From positions 2,277,438 through 2,341,437 of the forward strand of contig NZ_CP046605.1 of NCBI RefSeq assembly GCF_023520795.1: a stretch of 64,000 bases of DNA. The letters are read 5' to 3'. Below, in pieces: positions 16,594-25,712 of the stretch (positions are counted from its first letter, which is position 1; every line of letters begins with the position of its first letter). The translations under genes were made by a program, and so were the position numbers. This DNA is from Corynebacterium accolens. GTDB lineage: Bacteria > Actinomycetota > Actinomycetes > Mycobacteriales > Mycobacteriaceae. Under the pieces are notes generated by a model. The model saw only the letters and a list, made by a program, of their open reading frames with translations. It searched no databases and was not told the DNA's origin.

Positions 16594-17023
16594 GGCGTGT
16601 CCTTTCTGTGTTTGTTGCGCTGGGTTTGTGGAGTCAGGTCGGTTGAGTTTATGTGATTTTATGTCAATGACCCTGATGGTTTCACGTGGCCGCCGTAGGC
16701 GGGTCCGCTGGTGCTGCGGACGTGCGTGTCAGCGTGCGTGTCGGCCTGGGCGTGCCAGTGTGCGCGCCGGTGCCTGCTCGTGGAACCTGGTCGTTAAACC
16801 CCCCTTAACAGGGGGTATTTAAAAGATTTCCTCTAAGGGCATTCTGTACATCAGACGTCTGATGTATTCTAAACTTCGCAATGTTTTTTGGTGTACGGCG
16901 TGGCTACATACGCGGCTGCGATATATGGCTCTGTGATGTGTGCTGTGCCGTACGGCGCGGCGCTGATTATAAAGGGCTGCGCAGGTTGTGACGTGCGGCA
17001 CATATTATGAAAGGGGGGCTGCA
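16594..17023. promoter_or_regulatory. Divergent promoter region between nanR and the transporter gene
   Basis: About 430 bp without a gene. Besides the operator at 16847-16866 it contains a short GC hairpin at 16798-16816 (ACCCCC paired with GGGGGT) just before the operator. The ribosome binding site AAGGGGGG at about 17011 fixes the transporter start at 17024. Confidence 0.55.
16847..16866. promoter_or_regulatory. Perfect 20-bp palindrome, candidate NanR operator
   Basis: TACATCAGACGTCTGATGTA is identical to its own reverse complement. It lies between nanR and the sialic acid transporter gene, about 160 bp before the transporter start and 250 bp before the nanR start. The related site at 12835 ahead of nanA makes chance very unlikely. 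It fits the dimeric binding of FadR-type GntR regulators. Confidence 0.75.
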
Positions 17024-18532
17024 ATGCAATCATTTGGCACTGTCAACTGGATCGTGTTGATCCTCTATCTCCTCGGCATGCTCCTCGTGGGGGCTTATTT
17101 TGCCAAGCGGGCAGTTCATGGACAGGATGAGTTTTTCAAAGCGGGCGGCCGCATACCCGGTTGGGCGGCAGGCTTTTCCATCTACGCCACCACATTGTCT
17201 GCTGTTACTTTTATGTCCACCCCAGAAAAGGCGTACTTGACAGACTGGGGATATTCGGCAGGTAACCTGGCCATTTTCGCCATCGTCCCGCTGCTGATCG
17301 GTTTCTATGTACCGTTTTTCCGAAAGTTGGACGTCACCACCGCCTACGAATACCTAGAGGAGCGCTTTTCTGTCGCCTTGCGCGTCATCGGTTCCCTCCT
17401 ATTCGTTCTCTACCATATGGGGCGTATTGCTATCGTCGTGTATCTGCCAACGCTGGCGATCACCTCTGTGGCGGACATGAACCCCCTCATCGTTGCTGCC
17501 TGTGTTGGTTTCTTGTGCGTGATATACACCTTCTTGGGTGGCATGGAGGGCGTGATTTGGTCCGATGTTATCCAAGGTATTTTGCTGCTTGCGGGTGCCG
17601 CCGTGGTGATTCTTGCGGCAATGTCGATGACTCCGGAGGGTTTCTCCGACGCTTTGTCACACGCCGCCAGCGAGGGTAAGTTCTACTCCTCACAGAACTT
17701 CGCTACTGATGCAATCTTTACCTCCATTCCATTCATTTTCATCGGCAGTATCCTGAATAGTCTGCATCAGTACACGTCCTCGCAGGATGTTGTGCAGCGC
17801 TACCAAACTACACCAACGATCCAGGCGACCAAAAAATCCCTGATTGTTAACGGAATCCTCGCGCTCGTGACCATTCCACTGTTCTACGGCATGGGAACCG
17901 CACTGTATAACTTCTACGAGGCCAAGGGTGGTCTACCCGAGGGCGTGAACACTTCCGCCGTGGTGCCGTATTTCATTCTTTCCGAACTGCCAGCTGGTAT
18001 CGCTGGGCTGATCATTGCCGCTATTCTCGCGGCAGCGCAGTCCACGATTTCTTCATCACTGAACTCTATTTCTGCCTGTGTTGTGGTGGATATTTACAAT
18101 AGGTTCTCGGATAAACAAGCCTCTGTGATGTTCTCCCGCATTGTGATTATCATCGCCGGAATTTTCGGCGTGGGCGTGGCTCTATATCTTGTGGCGACCA
18201 ATCAATCGGACCTATGGGACCTCTTCTTGTCCATCACCGGCCTGTTCGGTGTGCCGCTGACAGCCGTCTTTGCCCTAGGTATTTTCACCAAGACGGCCAA
18301 TTCCCACGGCGTGCTGATTGGTTTGGCTTTAGGCGCTGTTGCCGCATTTTTCGCAGGAAAGATGGGCCAAGGTCCGTTCCTGGTCTCTACCGTGGCATTC
18401 GTGGTGACTCTTGTCGCCGGTTATGTTGTATCCCTGATATTCACCAGCAGGCATACCCATGACATCACGGCATTAACAATCTACGGCAAAGATCAGGAGT
18501 ATATCCGCCGCGCCCCAGCACTGGCGAAGTAA
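17024..18532 (+). CDS. Sodium:solute symporter (SSS family), probable sialic acid transporter
   Basis: A 502-residue permease with 13 or so membrane segments, starting MQSFGTVNWIVLILYLLGML. An upstream in-frame ATG at 16988 has no ribosome binding site, while AAGGGGGG sits 7 bp before 17024. SSS family signs are the early GRIPGWAAGFSIYATTLSAVTFMSTPEKAY segment, SSQDVVQRYQTT, and ISSSLNSISACVVVDIY. Sodium-coupled import of N-acetylneuraminate is inferred from position between nanR and nagA; SSS-type SiaT transporters are known in other bacteria. In C. glutamicum the equivalent cluster uses an ABC transporter instead. No ABC genes are here. Confidence 0.85.
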   Translation: MQSFGTVNWIVLILYLLGMLLVGAYFAKRAVHGQDEFFKAGGRIPGWAAGFSIYATTLSAVTFMSTPEKAYLTDWGYSAGNLAIFAIVPLLIGFYVPFFRKLDVTTAYEYLEERFSVALRVIGSLLFVLYHMGRIAIVVYLPTLAITSVADMNPLIVAACVGFLCVIYTFLGGMEGVIWSDVIQGILLLAGAAVVILAAMSMTPEGFSDALSHAASEGKFYSSQNFATDAIFTSIPFIFIGSILNSLHQYTSSQDVVQRYQTTPTIQATKKSLIVNGILALVTIPLFYGMGTALYNFYEAKGGLPEGVNTSAVVPYFILSELPAGIAGLIIAAILAAAQSTISSSLNSISACVVVDIYNRFSDKQASVMFSRIVIIIAGIFGVGVALYLVATNQSDLWDLFLSITGLFGVPLTAVFALGIFTKTANSHGVLIGLALGAVAAFFAGKMGQGPFLVSTVAFVVTLVAGYVVSLIFTSRHTHDITALTIYGKDQEYIRRAPALAK

Positions 18533-18573
18533 TCACCATGACCACGTGGTGATGTGACCTACCATCGATAGTT

Positions 18574-19878
18574 ATGACATTCTCAGGACCACGCATTCTC
18601 ACAGGCCGGTTTATCACCGAATCCGTTACATGTGATCACGCCCAAATCCGGCTGGATTCCCATGGCGTCATTGAGAGCATCGAGCCTGTCTCCGAGGCTG
18701 CGCCCATCACCACCGCACCCGCCACCCCCGCGTCTATCACCACCGCAGGCGCTCCCCGTGAAGGCACCGTCACCACGCTCGCCGCCTCCGATCGGATCAC
18801 GTGGGTGCCGGGGTTCGTTGATCTTCACAACCACGGCGGTAATGGCGGGGCATTTCCCACCGGTGAACTGCAACAATGTCGAGCCGCCGCAGCCTACCAC
18901 CGCGCCGCCGGAACCACCACGCTTCTAGCCAGCACGGTATCCGCCACACGCGATGATCTGCTTGCCCAGCTTGATATCCTCACCACGCTATGCCAGGAAC
19001 GAACCATTGACGGTATCCACCTGGAAGGGCCATTCGTTAACGCCTGCCGCTGTGGCGCCCAGAACCCCGCAGCGATCATCGACGGTGACCCAAAGCTCTT
19101 CGCCGAACTGCTGGACGCGGGCGCCGGACATATTGTGTCAATGACCTTCGCCCCGGAAACCCCACATGCCCGTGAGCTGGTGAGCATGTGCGCGCGCCAT
19201 CATGTTATTGCGTCGCTGGGCCATACGGATGCCTCCGCGCATCTCACCCGGAGCATTCTTGATCACGCCCGCGAGGTTGGGGCGACAGTCACCGCCACAC
19301 ACCTGTTCAATGCCATGCCACCTCTGCATCACCGCCGGCCTGGTGCCGCGGCCGCGCTGGTGACTGCGGCCAGTGCGGGTGAGGTATTCGTGGAGCTGGT
19401 GGCGGACGGCACCCATCTGGATCACCACATGGTCGATATGGTGTGGGCTGCCGCGCCGAATAATGCGATGGCCATTACGGATGCGATGGAGGCCGCAGGT
19501 TTGGAGGATGGGGAATATATCCTCGGCGCGCTTGATGTTCAGGTGCGCGGTGGGGTGGCGCGATTGGCAACACAGGATGGTAGCGCCGGTGCGATTGCCG
19601 GGGGAACATCCACGCTGCTTGATCAATTTCATGCCTTTCGGGCGCGTCATGGAGTGCATGATGCTGTGCGGTTTACCTCCGCGAATGCTCGGGCTGTGCT
19701 GGAGGCAGCAGGTCAGAGCCACGCTGGGGCGACAACGGCGGAGCACGGCGGGGTGGCTGAGCACAACAGTGTTGGGCCGGGGTCACTATTGCATTGCCCG
19801 GCGCCGGAGGTTGGCCAGCCAGCGCGGTTGGTGGGTCTCAACCCGGACGGCACGATTGCGGAGGTTATCCGCGCATGA
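18574..19878 (+). CDS. nagA: N-acetylglucosamine-6-phosphate deacetylase
   Basis: Removes acetate from N-acetylglucosamine 6-phosphate in the cytoplasm. The 434-residue amidohydrolase shows the metal site PGFVDLHNHGG, the catalytic HLEGPFVN, the histidine motifs SLGHTDAS and ATHLFNAMPPLHHRRPG, the substrate loop LVADGTHLDHHMV and the catalytic aspartate in AITDAMEAAG. It has low-complexity Ala/Pro/Thr stretches near residues 40-70 that most NagA proteins lack. There is no clear ribosome binding site before 18574. It begins 41 bp after the transporter, preceded by a small hairpin, so leaderless or coupled translation is possible. Confidence 0.92.
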   Translation: MTFSGPRILTGRFITESVTCDHAQIRLDSHGVIESIEPVSEAAPITTAPATPASITTAGAPREGTVTTLAASDRITWVPGFVDLHNHGGNGGAFPTGELQQCRAAAAYHRAAGTTTLLASTVSATRDDLLAQLDILTTLCQERTIDGIHLEGPFVNACRCGAQNPAAIIDGDPKLFAELLDAGAGHIVSMTFAPETPHARELVSMCARHHVIASLGHTDASAHLTRSILDHAREVGATVTATHLFNAMPPLHHRRPGAAAALVTAASAGEVFVELVADGTHLDHHMVDMVWAAAPNNAMAITDAMEAAGLEDGEYILGALDVQVRGGVARLATQDGSAGAIAGGTSTLLDQFHAFRARHGVHDAVRFTSANARAVLEAAGQSHAGATTAEHGGVAEHNSVGPGSLLHCPAPEVGQPARLVGLNPDGTIAEVIRA

Positions 19879-19960
19879 AAAACAACGACCGCGAAACTAC
19901 ACACCGCGAACATAAACACAGCGGTAACCCCGCGAAACATAAAGATAAGAAAGGACCATC

Positions 19961-20728
19961 ATGAAGATTCTTATTCGTCACAGCCCCGAGGATGTCGCAA
20001 CCACCGCCGCGCAGATTTTCGCGCAGCACATTACCCCTGGCGCGCGGATAGGTTTAGCCACCGGCTCCACGCCTTTATTGATGTATCAGGAACTTATCCG
20101 GAAATTCCAACGCGGTGATCTTACATTTGCGCAGGTAGATGCTTTTTTGCTGGATGAATACGTGGGTTTGCCGAAGGAACATAGGGAGTCTTACTACGCC
20201 ACTATCCGCCGCGAGTTCACTGAACATATTGATATTGCGGATACTGCCGTTCACTCGCCGGACGGCACGCATACTCACCCGTGCCAGGCGGCTAGGCAGT
20301 ATCAAGAGCTTATAGACGCCGCACCTATTGACATTCAGCTCTTAGGCATAGGAGCTAATGGCCATCTGGGGTTTAACGAACCAACCTCTGCGTTGACCTC
20401 CGTGACTCGTGTGAAAACCTTGCACCCGAGGACTGTGCAGGATAATGCGCGTTTTTTTGATTCAGCCCAGGACGTGCCTCACCATGTGATTACTCAAGGT
20501 TTGGGAACGATACAGAAAGCATCCCACCTCTTATTATTGGCGACTGGCGAAGCCAAGGTGGAGGCCGTGAAGGCAATGGTGGAAGGGCCGTTAAGTGCAT
20601 TTTGCCCGGCGTCTGTGTTGCAACTGCACCCACAGGCCACGGTTGTGCTTGATGAGGCCGCGGCTGCTGCCCTATCGGATAAGGACTACTACCGTTTCGT
20701 GGAAGAACACCAACACCTGGTGAGTTAG
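19961..20728 (+). CDS. nagB: Glucosamine-6-phosphate deaminase
   Basis: Converts glucosamine 6-phosphate to fructose 6-phosphate and ammonia, completing entry of sialic acid and GlcNAc carbon into glycolysis. The 255-residue protein has the family blocks RIGLATGSTPLLMYQEL, DAFLLDEYVGLPKEHRESY (catalytic Asp) and QLLGIGANGHLGFNEP. It has a strong ribosome binding site (AAAGGACC). It is the last gene of the cluster; the right end of an ISL3 element lies 70 bp beyond its stop. Confidence 0.93.
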   Translation: MKILIRHSPEDVATTAAQIFAQHITPGARIGLATGSTPLLMYQELIRKFQRGDLTFAQVDAFLLDEYVGLPKEHRESYYATIRREFTEHIDIADTAVHSPDGTHTHPCQAARQYQELIDAAPIDIQLLGIGANGHLGFNEPTSALTSVTRVKTLHPRTVQDNARFFDSAQDVPHHVITQGLGTIQKASHLLLLATGEAKVEAVKAMVEGPLSAFCPASVLQLHPQATVVLDEAAAAALSDKDYYRFVEEHQHLVS

Positions 20729-20798
20729 GGCTATGAATTTTTTGGGGCTGTGAGGTTAGGGTTTATGGCTACCGGTGGTGTGCTGTGCAGGATTAACC

Positions 20799-21598
20799 GG
20801 CTCTTCGGGTTTTAGAGTGCATTGATTTTGTGTTGGATGTTGACGGCGTGGATGAGGCATCGCAAGATGTAGTGGTTGAGGTTGCAGAAGCCGAGGGCGA
20901 TGCCGCGTAGGAATTCTAGGCGGGCGTTGATGGCTTCGACCGGCCCGTTGGATACTTTGTAGTCGAAGTAGGCGAGGACGTCCTTGCGGCGCTTGTTCAT
21001 GGTCTGGCCCAGCTGCTCGATCTCAGCGATCCCGGCGTCTTTCATGCCAACAAGCGTGTCAATGAGCATGCTCATGGCTTTCTTGGCTGCTTGCTGGGAT
21101 TGTTGTAGCAGCTAATGACTTGTTGGTAGTAGTTCCAGGTCTCTTGTAGCCGCGCGTAGTCGTCGAAGTCAAACAGCTCCTCAAGCCTTCTGCGCTGTTT
21201 GTCGGTGAGTAGGTGCTCGGTGGTCAACAGCGTTTTCCGATTGCGGTAGAGCGGGTCTTTGCTCCGGTTACGCCGGCCTTTTGTTTCTCACTGGATCCTG
21301 GTATGACACGTGGTGAGCTTGTCATCGGCAAGGCGTACAACGTGGAACGGGTCTATGACTTGGGTGGCTTTTGCAATGACCTCGCCAGCGGCGGTGGCAT
21401 AGCCTTGGAAGCCGTCCATGCTGATGATTTTGACGTGATCGCGGAACTGCTCGCTTTGATTATTCAGCCATGTTCGCAACGCGTTAGCGCTTGTTGCTGG
21501 GACAACGTTAAGAAGCCGGGCGGGGCGGATGACGTTTGCATCCTTGTCGTGGTGGTCGGTCATATCGACGATGATGGTGACGTATCCGTTGCGCGGGC
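20799..21598 (-). pseudogene. ISL3-family transposase remnant
   Basis: The end repeat GGCTCTTCGGGTTTT at 20799 is the ISL3-type terminus. Reading leftward, two separate frames show ISL3 transposase sequence: VTIIVDMTDHHDKDANVIRPARLL with the middle FQGYATAAGEVIAKATQVIDPFHVVRLADDKL (21288-21600) and the end KVSNGPVEAINARLEFLRGIALGFCNLNHYILRCL (20812-21075). Internal frameshifts separate them, and the N-terminal third is gone where an IS3 element begins at about 21598. Confidence 0.82.
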
Positions 21599-21632
21599 CT
21601 GGCCCCCAGAAAGTGGACACGTCGGGGGTTAG

Positions 21633-22516
21633 TTATGCTGCTTGGGGCAGTTTAGCTGAATTAAGCGCTTCGAAGTCATCGGGGGCTAGAAGGTTGCACC
21701 AGGAGTGCCGCCTGCGCGTGTTGTAGCGCATGCACCACCGGAAGATTTCCTGGCGGCAGCTGATTGGACTTTCAAAGAGTTTCCTATCACGCAGTACTTC
21801 ACGCTTTAAGGTGGCGTTAAAGGATTCTGCTAGGGCTTCTATCCGCACTCGTTCCCACTGCTCCCATGGATTGACGCACACCAAGCTGGGCGCAGTGGTC
21901 CCCAAACGCCTGTGAGGTGTACACACTGCCATGATCAGAATGGAAAGTTGCCCCTTTAAGGCTTCCGCGGACCTTTCTGGCATGAGACAAAGCCTCGATA
22001 ACCAGCGATACCCGCAAGTGATCCGCGAGTGCATGACCGACAAGTTTGCGAGAGTAGACGTCGATGACCGTGGCAAGGTACATGTTCTTGCCACCCTTAC
22101 ACGGCAGGTAGGTGATGTCGCCTACATAGACGTGGTTTGGCCTGTCAGCGGTGAATCTCCGGCCTACTAGATCTGGCATGACTCTGTGGCCAGGCTTGCG
22201 CCTGGTAGTGACACATCGGCGCCGCTTGGTAAAGCCTTTGAAGTCCCATGGCTTTCATGATGCGTGCGACTTTCTTGTGATTGGCCGGGGTATACGCCGG
22301 GTCTTCCTTGAGGTTTGCAGCGATGCGTTTAGCACCGTAAAGCCCGTGCTCATCAGCGAAGATGGTTGTGATTCTTGCACCAATAAGACCGTCGGAATAC
22401 ATCTTTAACCTGCGCTGTTCACGGGTGTGGACCCATTTATAAAACGAGGAACGATTCAGCTTTAACACCTGGCACATCCGTGTGAGCCGAGTACTCGGTT
22501 CGGTGGTCATAGACAC
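21633..22516 (-). pseudogene. IS3-family transposase OrfB, multiply frameshifted
   Basis: Three overlapping minus frames together reconstruct OrfB: 22516-22145 (CQVLKLNRSSFYKWV, DEHGLYGAKRIAANL), 22179-21817 (YVGDITYLPCKGGKNM, TFHSDHGSVYTSQAF) and 22094-21633 (ALAESFNATLKREVL, RYNTRRRHSWCNLLAPDDF). Reading jumps frame at least twice, including between the second Asp and the Glu of the DDE triad, so no full transposase can be made. Confidence 0.85.
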
Positions 22517-22546
22517 ACTGGAAGCAGAACTCCCGTGAGTCTGCTT

Positions 22547-22834
22547 TAAGCAAAATATTTCGCAGCCTTGCGCAGGATATCGCGTTCTTCGCGCAGCTTA
22601 GAGACCTCTTTTTCCAACTGGCGGATGCGTCTCACGATTCATTCGCCGTTTGGGCTTTCTCATGCACAGCTTTTATGCGCGCACGCTTTCCGGTGCCGTA
22701 CTTCTTGACCCATGAATGTAGCCGATGCACGGTTGATACCGAGCTGGGCTGATGCTGCGTTCAGCGAGAGGTCCTCATTGTTCTCATAGAGGGCCACAGC
22801 ATCGCGTTTGAACTGTTCGGAGTACCTGGACATG
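22547..22834 (-). pseudogene. IS3-family transposase OrfA, degraded
   Basis: Minus-strand fragments reproduce OrfA of the intact copy (start MSRYSEQFKRDAVALYENNEDLSLNAAS near 22832, coil ending in KLREERDILRKAAKYF near 22560), but single-base changes in the middle break the frame. The start context at 22832 is kept. Confidence 0.75.
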
Positions 22835-22905
22835 GTGGTAGATTACCAATCTTGCCAGCCCGAATGGGCTGGATATCAGGTGTCCACCCAAAAGGGGTCA
22901 GGTCC

Positions 22906-22977
22906 CTCCGCGTCCACAAAGTCCCTAGACTCCTAGTCCAAAAAGTAGCTGGACTCCAAGTCCAAAAACCTCATGGA
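22906..22977. repeat. Three tandem 24-bp repeats
   Basis: Three consecutive 24-bp units (22906-22929, 22930-22953, 22954-22977) share the pattern CTCC.AGTCCAAAAA....TGGA, with the first unit most diverged. They start exactly where the IS3 element ends. Function unknown. Confidence 0.65.
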
Positions 22978-23310
22978 CATAACACCTCAAAGCTAGACGG
23001 GCCCTAAAATACGATTTAATCTAGCGCTTCACCGCCCTACATTCCAAGAATTCGGTGTACACAGCACGATGCGGCTCAACTCGTTATCCCGATACGTTTT
23101 CCATTTCACTAGTTCTAAAAATTCGACAGCAATAGCGGCCAATAGGAAAATCGACATTGCCACTGCAACATATACGGTGAGAGAGTTTTAGAGCATTTTC
23201 CATTGCCTGAACCAGGTCCACCCCGGAAAGTGGACACGTCTTCGATTTTTAAAAGTCGTAGTAGACTAATAAGGGCCCCAACGAGTGCCAGCTCATTGTG
23301 ACCCTCGGGT
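22978..23310. other. Non-coding, IS-scarred region
   Basis: About 330 bp of AT-richer sequence with no convincing gene. A short IS3 terminal remnant lies at 23214-23241 (CCCCGGAAAGTGGACACGTC), identical in type to the ends of the neighbouring elements. The rest holds nothing I recognise. Confidence 0.5.
23214..23241 (-). mobile_element. Solo terminal repeat of the IS3-type element
   Basis: CCCCGGAAAGTGGACACGTC is the end sequence shared with the copies at 9943, 12634 and 21598. No transposase sequence is attached, so this is a scar. Confidence 0.5.
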
Positions 23311-23382
23311 CTAAACACCCACATGAAGAATCGCGCTAACGAACTTCACGGTAGCGGTCACAAAGTTGAGGACTCCGCTCAT
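23311..23382 (-). CDS. Possible 23-codon hydrophobic peptide
   Basis: An ATG at 23382 opens a 23-codon frame (M-S-G-V-L-N-F-V-T-A-T-V-K-F-V-S-A-I-L-H-V-G-V). It is amphipathic or hydrophobic in character. The frame stays open upstream of the ATG, and AAAGGAG lies 17 bp before it, nearer to in-frame upstream codons, so the true start is uncertain. It lies between the IS scars and the pck terminator. I recognise no family. Confidence 0.25.
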   Translation of the reverse strand: MSGVLNFVTATVKFVSAILHVGV

Positions 23383-23461
23383 CAAGTTAAGGATTGCAGC
23401 TCCTTTGGTGGCGAGGTCTTTTCCGTTGTAACTGGGGTATCGGTTTAACCCCAACAAAGAT

Positions 23462-23493
23462 CTAACCCCAGAGCTTTACGCTGCTGGGGTTAG
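23462..23493 (-). terminator. Terminator downstream of pck
   Basis: CTAACCCCAG and CTGGGGTTAG form a perfect 10-bp stem with a 12-base loop, 30 bp after the pck stop. On the minus strand a short T-rich stretch (ATCTTTGTT) follows. Confidence 0.7.
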
Positions 23494-23524
23494 CTTTATG
23501 CGGGGATTACCGCGGCTGAACGCG

Positions 23525-25351
23525 TTAGGAAGCGGCGTCCTCCACGCGCTTCTTCAGGGCGCGGAATTGGTTCCACACTTCCTCGGGCACGCGGGAGCCC
23601 AAGAAGTTCAGGTACTCGGCGTTGTCTTGCATATCGCCTTCCCATTCCTTCGGGTCAACGGCAAGGGCGGCGCGAACGTCGTCGACATCGAAGTCAAGGC
23701 CTTCCAAGTCGATGTCCTCGGCGCGGGCGGTGCGTCCGACCACCGTGTCCTCGGCTTCCACGTTGCCTTCGATGCGGTCGATAATCCACTTAAGAACGCG
23801 GGAGTTCTCGCCAAAGCCCGGCCACAGGAAGCGGCCATCGTCGCCGCGGCGGAACCAGTTAACCAGGAAAACCTCTGGCATGCGGTCGCCGCCCTTTTTG
23901 CCCATGTCAATCCAGTGCTGCAGGTAGTCACCGGCGTTGTAACCCATGAACGGCAGCATAGCCATCGGGTCGTGGCGCAGCGCGCCAACTTCGCCCTCTG
24001 CGGCTGCAGTCTGGCCGGAAGACAGCAGTGCACCGATCATGGTGCCGTGGTTCCAGTCGAAAGACTGGGTCACCAGCGGAACCGTGGTCTTGCGGCGGCC
24101 GCCGAAGAGGATGGCATCAATCTTGACGCCCTTCCAGTCGTCGTATTCCGGCGCGGCGGTGGGGCACTGGGAAATCGGTACGCAGTAGCGGGAGTTCGGG
24201 TGGGCGGCCTTGGTGGACGATGCTGGTGTCCAGTCCTCACCGGTCCAGGAGATGAGGTGGTCTGGTGCCTCCTCGGTCATGTCCTCCCACCAGACATCGC
24301 CGTCATCGGTAAGCGCAACGTTGGTGAACAAGGTATTGCCCGGCTTCATGGTATCCATGGCAATCGGGTTGGAATCGTAGTTGGTGCCAGGGGCAACGCC
24401 GAAGAAACCGTTTTCCGGGTTCACGGCATAAAGGCCGTCCTCGCGCAGGTGCAGCCAGGCGATGTCATCGCCCACGACCTCAGCCTTCCAGCCAGGAATG
24501 GTGGGGGTGATCATGGCCAGGTTGGTCTTACCGCACTGGGATGGGAATGCGGCGGCGACGTGGTAGTTCTTGCCCTCTGGGTTCGTCAGCTTCAGGATGA
24601 GCATGTGCTCAGCCATCCAGCCTTCTTCCTTGGCCATGACGGACGCGATGCGCAGCGCGTAGCACTTCTTAGCCAAGATAGCGTTGCCGCCGTAGCCGGA
24701 ACCGTAGGACCAAATCTCCTTGGTCTCTGGGAACTGGGTGATGTACTTATTGTCGTTGCACGGCCAAGCAACGTCCTCTTCGCCTGGCTGTAGCGGGGCG
24801 CCGACGGAGTGGAGGGCGTGGACGAAATCGCCGTCCGTACCAATCTTGTCCAGCGCCTCTGCGCCCATGCGGGTCATGATGCGCATGGACAAGACCACAT
24901 AAGCGGAATCGGTCAGCTGCACGCCGAGCTTGGGCTCTGGATCGCTGATCGGGCCCATGCAGAAAGGAACGACGTACATGGTCCGGCCCTTCATGGATCC
25001 ACGGAAGGCCTCCGTCATTTCTTCCTTCATGGCCTTTGGCGGCGCCCAGTTATTGGTTGGGCCCGCGTCTTCTTCCTTCGAGGTGCAGATGAAGGTGCGG
25101 GATTCCACGCGGGCAACGTCCGCAGGGTTGGACCGCGCCAAGTAGGAATTCGGGCGCTTTTCCTCATTGAGCTTGATGAGGGTGCCTTTTTCTACTAGCT
25201 CCGCGGCGAGGCGGTCAGCCTCTTCCTGCGAGCCATCCACAAAAGCCACCTCGTCCGGCTGGAAAAGCTCAACGCTTTCATTAATCCAGTCGATCAGTTT
25301 TTGATTGTCTGTAGGCAGCTCTCCAACGAGGCCCTGAATGGTGGCGGTCAT
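23525..25351 (-). CDS. pck: Phosphoenolpyruvate carboxykinase (GTP)
   Basis: Interconverts oxaloacetate and PEP with GTP, the main gluconeogenic step in corynebacteria. The 608-residue protein has the GTP-type PEPCK blocks: the substrate segment [27 protein letters not shown], the kinase-1 loop [14 protein letters not shown] with the reactive cysteine, the metal-binding [15 protein letters not shown] and [11 protein letters not shown] place the start at 25351 ([12 protein letters not shown]), with AGAGGAGA just upstream, rather than at the longer in-frame ATG at 25396. Monocistronic, read leftward, with its own terminator. Confidence 0.96.
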   Translation of the reverse strand: MTATIQGLVGELPTDNQKLIDWINESVELFQPDEVAFVDGSQEEADRLAAELVEKGTLIKLNEEKRPNSYLARSNPADVARVESRTFICTSKEEDAGPTNNWAPPKAMKEEMTEAFRGSMKGRTMYVVPFCMGPISDPEPKLGVQLTDSAYVVLSMRIMTRMGAEALDKIGTDGDFVHALHSVGAPLQPGEEDVAWPCNDNKYITQFPETKEIWSYGSGYGGNAILAKKCYALRIASVMAKEEGWMAEHMLILKLTNPEGKNYHVAAAFPSQCGKTNLAMITPTIPGWKAEVVGDDIAWLHLREDGLYAVNPENGFFGVAPGTNYDSNPIAMDTMKPGNTLFTNVALTDDGDVWWEDMTEEAPDHLISWTGEDWTPASSTKAAHPNSRYCVPISQCPTAAPEYDDWKGVKIDAILFGGRRKTTVPLVTQSFDWNHGTMIGALLSSGQTAAAEGEVGALRHDPMAMLPFMGYNAGDYLQHWIDMGKKGGDRMPEVFLVNWFRRGDDGRFLWPGFGENSRVLKWIIDRIEGNVEAEDTVVGRTARAEDIDLEGLDFDVDDVRAALAVDPKEWEGDMQDNAEYLNFLGSRVPEEVWNQFRALKKRVEDAAS

Positions 25352-25712
25352 TAAAAATTCTCCTCTGGATAGGATGTGAAAATCGGGGCACATCACGGCC
25401 CAACTTTGCCTTCCGCCTCCAGATTAACCGGCAGAGCCAAAATATTGTTCACATTAAGTGTCATTTTTCCCACTCCGGTTATATCCACCGCCGTGAGCGG
25501 ACGTTTACCAAGCGCACCACGAACAATTGTGATATTAGGCGTGATATCCTCCACACCATTTCGGGGGTAGACAAGTTGCCCGTTCGCCCGTTCCGCGCCA
25601 CAAGACACCACCCCCGTCAAAGCCTCCGGTTATCCCCCTCCCCCATACGGCGGGGAAAATACCCGGCGCGGCATATTGCTTGCCATGCCTGGACAGGGAA
25701 AAATAGGGCGCG
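25352..25712. promoter_or_regulatory. Divergent promoter region between pck and trmB
   Basis: About 360 bp with no convincing gene; a 75-codon minus frame here has no ribosome binding site and no family resemblance. It must hold promoters for both divergent units. I see no clear known regulator site. Confidence 0.45.

Larger units (their letters stand above)
21598..22905 (-). mobile_element. Degenerate IS3-family element, same type as the 11340-12634 copy, opposite orientation
   Basis: The right end (about 21598, with AAAGTGGACACGTC) and the left end (about 22905, AAAAGGGGTCAGGTCC) match the intact copy at 11340-12634. Orientation is reversed relative to it, so the nan/nag genes lie between two related elements as inverted repeats. 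The transposase genes are broken. The inserted element interrupts the ISL3 copy on its left. Confidence 0.82.

Noticed and set aside
23498-24793. 431-codon plus-strand frame
   Set aside because: It is antisense to pck and has no ribosome binding site.
25393-25620. 75-codon minus-strand frame upstream of pck
   Set aside because: It has no site or family resemblance and lies in the divergent promoter region.
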